A DNA stretch of 10,699 nt from Pavlovales sp. CCMP2436 (taxonomy: Eukaryota > Haptophyta > Pavlovophyceae > Pavlovales). The stretch is from the NCBI GenBank assembly GCA_026770615.1, contig MU631344.1:484319-495017 (forward strand). The letters run 5' to 3'. This document shows, in pieces, positions 1-5,160 of this stretch. A program made the translations under genes and the position numbers. Position 1 is the first letter of the stretch. Each line of letters begins with the position of its first letter. The notes under the pieces are model-generated. The model made no database searches and was not told the origin of the DNA. It was given only the letters and a program-made list of their open reading frames with translations.

Positions 1-186
1 CTACCCCCACCTCTCCCTGTCGACCAGCTCTCTGGTTGGCTCCTACCCCTAACCCTTCAACCCCGTTCAACTCATAAGAGCACTGACAATGCCCCCCCCC
101 CTTTGCAGATCTTCACGATCTCTTATTCATTATATTCCATTCTCACAAATCATATTCATCATATTCGTCATATTCATATTTTGTAG
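1..186 (+). other. 3' part of an upstream intron, with a duplicated acceptor
   Basis: This is noncoding, C/T-rich DNA ending in TTTTGTAG at 186, the acceptor used by the first CRAL-TRIO exon. An earlier acceptor-like copy ends at 108 (CTTTGCAG) and is followed by the same exon start, ATCTTCACGATC (109-120), before the sequence diverges into an ATTCAT-rich stretch. The two copies are 78 bp apart. Using the first one keeps the frame but runs into the TAG of the second acceptor, so only the acceptor at 186 gives a functional protein. A CTAAC branch-site-like motif lies near 49-53. Confidence 0.6.
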
Positions 187-1587
187 ATCTTCACGATCCT
201 GGACATGGATGGCTTCCGCATCAGCCAATTCGACAGCAACGTGCGTTTTTTTAATAGCAGTTCTTTTAACGTCCCCCGACTTGCAGCCCGAAGGTGTACG
301 GGCATGACATATTGTGAGCAAAAATTATTATTATTATTATTCATCGAATTTGAGTGTGCCAATTCGACAGCAACGTGAGTTTATTTCGTAATCAACAATC
401 ATTAATAATTATAATCGAATTTGAACGTATGGCATCACTTCCGGTTCGATAGCAACGCAAGTTTCTGTTCGTACTCGTAATAGACATTAATAATAATACA
501 CATCTGAGTTTGAGCCACCACTGCCTGCTGCCCACTGCCCGCTCTCTCTGCACGCTGCTCGCTGCACGCTCTGACTGCCCCCCTCACTCCCCCCCACCCA
601 CCCACACCTACATATAAATATAGATATAAATGTATTAGAACAGTCAGACGCCAGCTTGAATCCCTATCATAAATATAATATGTATATATATATATGCATA
701 ATATAATATAGTTCTATTCGCAGGTGCGCGAGTATCTCAAAGGCGATATCTAGTAAGAATGTGCACTAAATATGACATAAAACCCTCCTCCCCCATATTT
801 CTATTTTATATTCGCAGGTGCGCGAGTACCTCAAGGCGGTATCTAGTAAGAATGTGCACTAATTAGTATATAACAACCCCCCCTCCCCCCCTTTCTATTT
901 ATGTTTTTATATTTTTATTTATTCGCAGGTGCGCGAGTACCTCAAGGCGGTCACTCAATGGGGCAACGACTACTACCCGGAGCAGCTCGGCCAGATGTTC
1001 ATCGTCAACGCGCCCGTCGCCTTCCGGTGCGGTCCACCCCCCCCCTCCCCCCCACCCCCCCCTCTCTTTCTCTCTCCCCACCCCTCTTCAACGCACCCAT
1101 CACCTTCCGGTAACCCCCCCACCTTCCCCCTCGTCAACGCGCCCGTCGTCTTCCGGTGCCCCCCCCCTTAAGCCTGCGCAACCCCCCCTCGCAGACGCCC
1201 ACACCACCTCGCCCCGATCACAATCAACCAAGGGAGTACATCAATCCCCCCCGAATGATGGCGCATGAATACAAACTGCTCCAAAGCCCCCCCCCTCCCA
1301 CACATATATATCAACCCACCCATCTCATCCCACATTCACGCTAACCCCCCCCCCTCCTTTGTCGCAGCGCGGTGTGGGCCTTCATCAAGCCTCTCCTCGA
1401 CCCGAAGACGCAGTCGAAGATCCGCATCTTCTCCACCGGCGAGAAGGCGCACGCCACGCGCGAGCTGCTCCACTTCGTCGACGCGCGCAACCTGCCGACG
1501 CTCTACGGCGGCAGCGACGAGAGCTGCGACTTCGTCAACGAGCGCGGCCCGTGGATCAACGACGAGTGGAAGCAGAAGTTCGCCTAG
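187..1587 (+). CDS. SEC14-like CRAL-TRIO lipid-transfer protein, last three exons (5' end outside window)
   Basis: Three exons read through in one frame: 187-240, 929-1026 and 1368-1587 (TAG stop at 1585-1587). Introns are 241-928 (phase 0) and 1027-1367 (phase 2). Exon 1 reads IFTILDMDGFRISQFDSN. Exon 2 has VREYLKAV, then NDYYPEQLGQMFIVNAPVAF. Exon 3 has VWAFIKPLLDPKTQSKI, a stretch ending NLPTLYGG, and a GPWINDEWKQKFA tail. This order is the hallmark of the CRAL-TRIO (SEC14) fold: a beta strand ending in D.xG, the YYPE.LG...INAP core, F..KP.LDP.T..KI, and the LP..YGG closing motif. Family members bind phosphatidylinositol, phosphatidylcholine or other hydrophobic ligands in a lipid pocket and move or present them between membranes; the ligand here cannot be read. 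The N-terminal CRAL-TRIO-N part and the start codon lie upstream of the window. The protein ends soon after the domain, so no GOLD or other C-terminal domain follows. The splice sites are unusual (see the repeat entries). Confidence 0.9.
223..500 (+). repeat. Three copies of the exon 1 end plus 5' splice site (direct repeats in intron 1)
   Basis: The true exon end, CCAATTCGACAGCAAC|GTGCGT, finishes at 240. A near-identical copy ends at 374 with a stronger donor (GCCAATTCGACAGCAAC|GTGAGT). A third, diverged copy ends at 456 with a GC-type donor (GGTTCGATAGCAAC|GCAAGT). AT-rich intronic sequence after each copy is also related: ATCGAATTTGA-like stretches recur near 342-353, 412-424 and 503-513. 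The repeat unit therefore spans the exon-intron border. Spacings are 134 and 82 bp. The first CRAL-TRIO reading frame continues only if the donor at 241 is used. Confidence 0.8.
709..950 (+). repeat. Three copies of the 3' splice site plus exon 2 start (direct repeats in intron 1)
   Basis: ATTCGCAG|GTGCGCGAGTA occurs three times, with the exon-like starts at 724, 818 and 929. Only the third continues as coding exon 2 (VREYLKAVTQW). In the first two copies the exon-like part is 20-30 bases and then becomes TCTAGTAAGAATGTGCACTAA, which gives in-frame stops. The repeat units are about 94 and 111 bp and carry C-rich and T-rich stretches in the same order, so they arose by tandem duplication across the intron-exon border. 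The second copy can be read as VREYLKA followed by a GT, so it also resembles a decoy or poison microexon. Confidence 0.85.
1000..1160 (+). repeat. Three copies of the exon 2 end plus 5' splice site (direct repeats in intron 2)
   Basis: The true exon end, GTCAACGCGCCCGTCGCCTTCCG|GTGCGG, finishes at 1026. Copies end at 1109 (AACGCACCCATCACCTTCCG|GTAACC) and at 1155 (GTCAACGCGCCCGTCGTCTTCCG|GTGCCC). The stretches between them are C-homopolymer and C/T-rich. The distances (83 and 46 bp) are not multiples of three, so choosing a later donor would shift the frame. The join 1026 to 1368 keeps the CRAL-TRIO sequence intact (F-R-A-V-W). Confidence 0.85.
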
Positions 1588-1850
1588 AGCTTAGAAGCCG
1601 CATCGCGAAGCTGTGGCCTAGTTTGGCGCCCGGGGGCGCGCGGTGGGGGGGTTGGGGATGCATGACGTGTGCGTTTGAGGCTCGGTGCCCACGGCCACCA
1701 CAACTGCCGCTTGTTATCTGCTCTGAAGAAAAAGGCTTCTTCAAATCATACCAGTGGACCGTTCAAAACTATCTTAAATCTGGGATAAGAAGAGCTAAGC
1801 AGATGCCCACAAGTGGTCTACGCCGGCGCGCGCTCGAAAATAACTAATTC
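1588..1850 (+). other. 3' flank of the CRAL-TRIO gene; no clear gene
   Basis: After the TAG at 1585 the sequence is GC-rich, then mixed. A short plus-strand open stretch at about 1714-1846 encodes a lysine/arginine-rich peptide containing GFFKSYQWTVQNYLKSG, but it has no start codon, splice support or recognisable domain. A small dyad (GAAGAAAAAGGCTTCTTC, about 1725-1742) lies inside it. No AATAAA is evident. This is most simply 3' UTR and intergenic DNA. Confidence 0.35.
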
Positions 1851-2030
1851 GCGTAAGCCGGCGGCGCGCGTGAGGTCGGTGCCGCTGAGGAGCTTATTGA
1901 TAGGATGGCGCAGAGCGGGGTAATAGTCGTCGGCGAGGGCGTGCAACAGTTTCGGGGAGCGCCGCCTTGGCAGTGCTATGAGCCGCACGGGCTGGCCCGA
2001 GGCATAGGCATCAGCGCGGCCGCGGAGAAA
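1818..2030 (-). CDS. Unrecognised minus-strand open segment (possible exon or pseudogene piece)
   Basis: The frame is open for 70 codons between a TAA (2031-2033) and a TAG (1818-1820), with no ATG near its start. The peptide is leucine- and arginine-rich and includes RRRSPKLLHALADDYYPALR and, further on, INKLLSGTDLTRAAG. Codons are G/C-ending like the coding exons nearby. The AT-rich stretch just upstream on this strand (2031-2080) contrasts sharply with it and could be an intron or insertion edge, but no convincing acceptor AG sits at the border. A second open segment at 2405-2536 on the same strand has a similar pattern (PLLRALAGDLLRAIL), which suggests a repeated helical unit. No family is recognised. 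Confidence 0.3.
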   Translation of the reverse strand, partial: FLRGRADAYASGQPVRLIALPRRRSPKLLHALADDYYPALRHPINKLLSGTDLTRAAGLRELVIFERAPA

Positions 2031-2404
2031 TTACAATTATAAAATACTAACTAAGTAACTTTATAATTATAATTGCAACCTAACCTGTGCGCACGTAGCT
2101 GCGCGCGCGGCGCTCCCGTGCACGCAGTAGCTCTCTCAAGGCTGCGGCGGAGCCGCGAACGTCAGCGCGCGCGCTGGCCCGGCTGACCACCCCCCTTGCA
2201 GGGACAACACATGGCACGGGACCAATAATCCAAAAAAATCTGATGGGCAGTCCAACTTTTTTTGGTGGGGAGTCCATTAGCTACTGTATCTATTTACGTA
2301 AAGCTAGAGAGATGCCAGTAAGCTCGAGTATGGCTCCTGCTGATCACGTGCGGAGGAAGTCCAGACGGCACTTCTTCTGGTCGCGGAAGCCCCTATAGAC
2401 TTGA

Positions 2405-2536
2405 CTAAAGAGCCGGGCGCGAGTGAGAGCTCTCGGCACCGCCGTGGAACTTGAGGATGGCGCGAAGCAGGTCACCGGCGAGGGCGCGAAGCAGCGGTGG
2501 GAACACCGCGTTGGCGGCCACCTCTCGGCTTGCGCG
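2405..2536 (-). CDS. Second unrecognised minus-strand helical open segment
   Basis: Forty-three codons are open between TGA (2537-2539) and TAG (2405-2407). The core reads AVFPPLLRALAGDLLRAILK, resembling in rhythm the KLLHALADDYYPALR part of the minus-strand segment at 1818-2030. On the plus strand the two loci share a GATGGCGC..AGC..GT....CGGCGAGGGCG pattern (near 1904-1938 and 2457-2492). They may be two repeats of a decayed leucine-rich or ankyrin-like protein, but this is inference. No start codon or splice site can be assigned. Confidence 0.25.
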   Translation of the reverse strand, partial: RASREVAANAVFPPLLRALAGDLLRAILKFHGGAESSHSRPAL

Positions 2537-2755
2537 TCAGGGCGCTGCACGCAACGCTCGGGCCCTTGCCTTCCAGTGCAAAGGAAAGGATTTCTGATTA
2601 GGACATCTGTCCCCGGAGACGGTCTCCCGGACATGTCCAGGACCACTCCCCGAGCACACAGATACCGCCCCCCCCTGAGCCTGGTTACTCAGAGAGCCTG
2701 CGGGGCCAAACCAACTAGTTAACCAAAGGGTGCCCACCAAAAAGGGGCCAAAGGT

Positions 2756-2823
2756 GTGCACCAGGAGAAACTCGGGACCTTCGTTCAAAGGCGGGGGTCC
2801 TTAAACCATTAGACTAGAATCAC
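2756..2823 (-). pseudogene. Degenerate tRNA-like sequence (tRNA-Gln-like; tRNA pseudogene or SINE head)
   Basis: On the minus strand the sequence has a D-arm-like TCTAGTCTAATGGTTTAAGGAC (box A related), an anticodon-loop-like CTTTGAA (a UUG, glutamine-type loop) and a T-arm-like start CCCGAGTT, in the correct order and roughly correct spacing. The anticodon stem does not pair well. The T-loop lacks the usual TTCGAATC and its 3' stem, and no acceptor stem is visible, so it is not a functional tRNA. A tRNA-derived SINE head or a decayed tRNA gene is the likely explanation. Confidence 0.4.
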
Positions 2824-2908
2824 TTTTAGGTTGTCAGAAAGACTCAAACCACATCGCACAGGCACAATTTTCCTCGTCTTCTAATACGCGAAATTACTTC
2901 AGGAAGAC

Positions 2909-3022
2909 ATGGACGGCCATAGGAACATGAAAATACTGCATCCCATCCAAGCAAAGTCAAGCATGTTACCGTCCGGGTAGTAGTGCGGTCGGGGACGACG
3001 TGTGAAGTCCGGATGCTGGTTT
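2909..3022 (+). rRNA. 5S ribosomal RNA gene (diverged or possibly pseudogene)
   Basis: The order of conserved 5S elements is complete: GGCCAT (2915), the GAAAATACTGCATCCCATCC block, the box A-like AAAGTCAAGCATG, the intermediate element GGGTAGTAGTG, a box C-like region ending GTGTGAAGTCC, and GGATGCTG followed by a T6 run (3020-3025), which is a Pol III terminator. Key helices pair. GGAACATG pairs with CATGTTACC, leaving the usual bulged A. The CCGG of the GTCCGG after the A-box pairs with the CCGG near the 3' end. GTCG/CGAC closes the loop-D arm. Several of these pairs differ from the common eukaryotic consensus on both sides, which implies compensatory change. The terminal helix I (ATGGAC against GGTTTT) pairs poorly, leaving open whether this copy is functional. 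It is the RNA of the large-subunit central protuberance. Confidence 0.7.
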
Positions 3023-3024
3023 TT

Positions 3025-3181
3025 TACCATCCTCTTACCATCCTCACAGCCGTGCCTCCCCAGCTAGCTGCCGTCCTCTGCTGTCATCCAAAATTGACAT
3101 AATATTTCTTGAAGAAAAAAATTACTTTTGCACGCTACTTTTCATAATGAGCCAGATCGCTCAAGCCAAGGGTCTAAGGGC
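3025..3181. other. Flank between the 5S gene and the fold-back element; no gene seen
   Basis: The stretch starts with a short imperfect tandem repeat (TACCATCCTC twice, 3026-3046) right after the T-run, then mixed sequence and an A-rich patch near 3113-3128. No coding signal is seen. Confidence 0.4.
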
Positions 3182-3628
3182 GGCAACTCAGGCTTCCCTT
3201 TATTATATATATAGCGGCTCAGCAGTTTTCAAAAGGTCTGGGTCTGAGAGCTTCATGTCAAACACGCATCACGGTGGGTGTGTGGGTGGGTGGTTGGATG
3301 CGGGTGTGTATGCGTGTGTGGGAATGGCGCTGGGCAGGGGTCGTAGCCGAGACTACAGCCCCCCGCCCTTCGCCATTCCCACACACGCATACACACCCGC
3401 ATCCAACCACCCACCCACACACCCACCGTGTTTACAAATTTCTGAATGCAGCCAATGTCCTTCCCTATAATTATAAGCTCTGAGCACTCAAACGTCCTTA
3501 TAATTTTAGGGAAGGGATAATTATAAGCTCTGAGCACCCAAACGTCCTTGTAGTTATAGGGAAGGACATTGGCTGCATTCAGAAATTTGTAAACACGGTT
3601 GAAATAAAGGGAAGCCTGATGAGTTGCC
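3182..3628. mobile_element. Nested fold-back (MITE-like) element
   Basis: The outer ends are inverted copies: GGCAACTCAGGCTTCCCTTT at 3182 and its complement, with a 3-base difference, ending at 3628. Inside are two further hairpins. The first has perfect 59-bp arms at 3270-3328 and 3372-3430 around a 43-nt loop. The second has perfect 45-bp arms at 3426-3470 and 3554-3598. Between the second pair lies a tandem duplication of about 50 bp (AATTATAAGCTCTGAGCAC at 3469 and 3519). No transposase is present. The architecture suits a non-autonomous fold-back or MITE element, or a merger of two. A target-site duplication could not be recognised with confidence. Confidence 0.65.
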
Positions 3629-3783
3629 AGCCTTGCCAGCCCGTATTACACCCGTGCTCAAGCGCTTTCCGCCGTCGTCCACGCCGCCAAACTCGCCGCC
3701 AAACCCGCCGCCGAGCCCCGAGCCAGCTTCCGTCCAGCCAAACCCGCCGCCGAGCCCACCCCCGTCCTCGCCACCGAGCCCGT
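3624..3783 (+). CDS. Proline-rich coding-like segment upstream of the minisatellite
   Basis: In the frame starting at 3624 the segment encodes serine/proline linker sequence such as PPNSPPNPPPSPEPASVQP and PPPSPPPSSPPSP, running directly into the 11-bp repeat. Such S-P linkers are common in algal extracellular matrix and surface proteins. The frame does not match the plausible coding frame downstream of the repeat. The true start is unknown; an ATG at 3624 exists but lies inside the end of the fold-back element. Confidence 0.35.
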
Positions 3784-3920
3784 TCGCCATGGCTTCGCCA
3801 TGGCTTCGCCATGGCTTCGCCATGGCTTCGCCATGGCTTCGCCATGGCTTCGCCATGGCTTCGCCATGGCTTCGCCATGGCTTCGCCATGGCTTCGCCAT
3901 GGCTTCGCCATGGCTTCGCC
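3784..3920. repeat. 11-bp minisatellite, 12 copies (unit TTCGCCATGGC)
   Basis: ATG of the unit falls at 3789 and then every 11 bases to 3910, with no mismatch. The unit contains the palindrome GCCATGGC. Because 11 is not a multiple of 3, three units (33 nt) encode an 11-residue period, MASPWLRHGFA on the plus strand and MAKPWRSHGEA on the minus strand. None of the six frames contains a stop, so the array creates long open frames on both strands, most of which are artefacts. Confidence 0.97.
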
Positions 3921-3984
3921 GCCGCTCTTTTGGTTCGAGCGGCCGGGCTCCGTGCACGTGGGCGCGCGCCTGCCCCAGGGCGCA

Positions 3985-4051
3985 AGCAAGGTGCGCGTCC
4001 GCATCGCGTCCCGGGCGCTAGCAAGGTGCGCGTCCGCATCGCGTCCCGGGC
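3985..4051 (+). repeat. 32-bp perfect direct duplication
   Basis: AGCAAGGTGCGCGTCCGCATCGCGTCCCGGGC occurs at 3985-4016 and 4020-4051, with three bases between (offset 35). In the first copy the plus frame reads SKVRVRIASRA. The offset is not a multiple of three, so the same peptide moves to another frame in the second copy. Each copy contains AAG|GTGCGC, a donor-like site, so this may be another duplicated splice junction. Confidence 0.9.
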
Positions 4052-4101
4052 CGGGCGGTCGAGTTCGAGTGGGAGACGTCCGACGGCCCTGTCACCCTTT
4101 T

Positions 4102-4952
4102 CACACGCATGCGCACCTGCCGCTCATCTCGGAGGTGCTCACGAAGTACCCATCGTGGTACTTCGCCAACGATGCCGTCGTCTGCGCGGCGCTCACCAAG
4201 GCGCACAAAGCAGAGTGGGGTGCGCTCTCGTCAGACGACGCGTTCAACAAGAGCAGCACCCTCGCGTGGGCGGAACACGGCCCGCCGCTCGGCCAGCAGG
4301 AGGGCCTCTGGCCCGAAACGCGCCTCCTCTTCCTCGTCGATCCGCCCGCGCCCGATCCCGTGCGGTCGAGTGACCTCGTCGAGGACTCGCTGTGCTCGTG
4401 CGTGCTCGTGCGCTCGGAGGCTGGGCAGCACAAGGTCGTCCGCCTACTAGGTTCGGCCTCGCAGGCACGTTCATTGTTGGCGTGGGATGTATACTATGAT
4501 CATAGTAGGCTTGCAATGTCTCATTCATCTCTGTTTCTAACTGTGCTCGCCCCGGCAGGCAGTACTGTCTCTCAACGACACAGAGGAGAAGGAGTGCGAG
4601 TGTATGAGTGTGAGTGGAGTGAGCCAGGAGCCGCTCTTATCCGCCTTCCATGAGCTGTTCGGCGTCACGCACGGTGGCACAATTGGCCACGTCATTGGCG
4701 CGCACGGACTGGTGCGCAAGTGCACTCCCGCAAACAGGGAGTGCTCGCGTTTGCGGGAGTGCACTTGCGCACCAGTCCGTGCGCGCCAATGACGTGCTAA
4801 TTGTGCCACCGTGCGGAGAATATGCTGCCAAGCTACACAGCCTGCAGCCGCGCTGGGACGGTGCGGTTCCCGGCCGTGGTTTCGAGAGCCCGCGCTGCCT
4901 CGTGCCTCGCAACGCCTGGGATGATTCGTTCGTCGTCTGGATCATCTATTGA
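4102..4952 (+). CDS. Hypothetical protein, 3' exons with a hairpin intron
   Basis: A proposed model has three exons. The first, about 4102-4434, contains ISEVLTKYPSWYFANDAVVC and WPETRLLFLVDPPAPDP. The second, 4559-4673, starts AVLSLNDTEEKE and ends ELFGVTH. The third, 4819-4952, starts EYAAKLHSLQPRWDG and ends FVVWIIY before TGA. The second join (4673 to 4819) is well supported: G|GT donor, AG acceptor, continuous frame, and the removed part is a near-perfect hairpin. The first join (AAG|GTCGTC at 4434 to GGCAG|GCA at 4558) is weaker; reading through instead gives an earlier stop at 4651. Upstream, possible coding pieces appear in other frames (a VEFEWETSDGPVTLF piece at about 4058, FERPGSVHVGARLPQG at about 3931), so either small introns or frameshifts lie there. 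No family is recognised. Codons are strongly G/C-ending. Confidence 0.45.
4435..4558 (+). other. Possible intron (or read-through segment) with a 16-bp perfect palindrome
   Basis: This segment is less GC-rich than its flanks and ends in a pyrimidine-containing CTCGCCCCGGCAG. It contains TACTATGATCATAGTA (4492-4507), a perfect palindrome. The donor could be AAG|GTCGTC (4435) or TAG|GTTCGG (4451); only the first gives the frame that continues to the stop at 4952. Confidence 0.35.
4669..4814. repeat. Long near-perfect hairpin (67/66-bp arms)
   Basis: The left arm 4669-4735 and right arm 4749-4814 are complementary except for one substitution and one gap (GGCCAC against the complement of GTGCTAA). 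The loop is 13 nt. Both ends carry GCACGGTGG/CCACCGTGC. The arms contain no separate gene. Confidence 0.95.
4674..4818 (+). other. Putative intron made of the hairpin
   Basis: GTGGCA (4674 is the preceding G of the G|GT option; GT at 4674-4675) to GCGGAG (AG at 4817-4818) would remove 145 nt, essentially the whole hairpin. The resulting codon GAA joins GVTH to EYAAK and continues to a stop at 4952. Without removal, the upstream frame stops inside the right arm (TGA at 4790-4792). The splice sites lie at the hairpin ends, as in transposon-derived introns. Confidence 0.55.
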
Positions 4953-5033
4953 GTTCGTAGGGGGGTGTTGGCGTCTACCGCCTCAGCGCCGCGCTGGCAC
5001 TTCTACAGCACAAATCATTCTAATTTTTTTTAT

Positions 5034-5149
5034 TTAGTACCCTGTTGTGATCATTAGAATATTAGAGAACGTAACGCCGTTGATGGTGAAAGAGCCACCC
5101 GGCGAGCTCCCGAGGTCATTGCGGGGCTCTCCGACGTCTGTGCGGTAGT
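5034..5149 (-). CDS. Terminal exon of an unrecognised minus-strand gene
   Basis: The open frame on the minus strand, read from an acceptor-like AATATAG|AC at 5150, encodes YRTDVGEPRNDLGSSPGG, then SFTINGVTFSNILMITTGY and a TAA stop. AAATAAA follows the stop immediately and could be the polyadenylation signal. It converges on the plus-strand gene ending at 4952, leaving 81 bp between them. Upstream on its strand lies the big inverted repeat 5161-5487, which could be its last intron, but the preceding exon could not be identified. The alternation of G, S, T and N with short beta-like stretches suggests a beta-rich extracellular domain; this is only an impression. Confidence 0.4.
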
Positions 5150-5160
5150 CTATATTATTG

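Noticed and set aside
2621..2640. GGACATGTCC as a transcription-factor site
   Set aside because: A ten-base palindrome is too short to support a specific regulator, and no nearby gene would be controlled.
3270..3430. GTGTGGGTGGG arms as telomere-like repeats
   Set aside because: The sequence is not a regular short tandem unit and is present as a matched inverted pair, so a fold-back origin explains it better.
3554..4039. Minus-strand open frames of 99-161 codons across the minisatellite (MAKPWRSHGEA repeats)
   Set aside because: They are created by the stop-free 11-bp array, which is open in all six frames. Their flanks come from the fold-back element and have no protein-like character.
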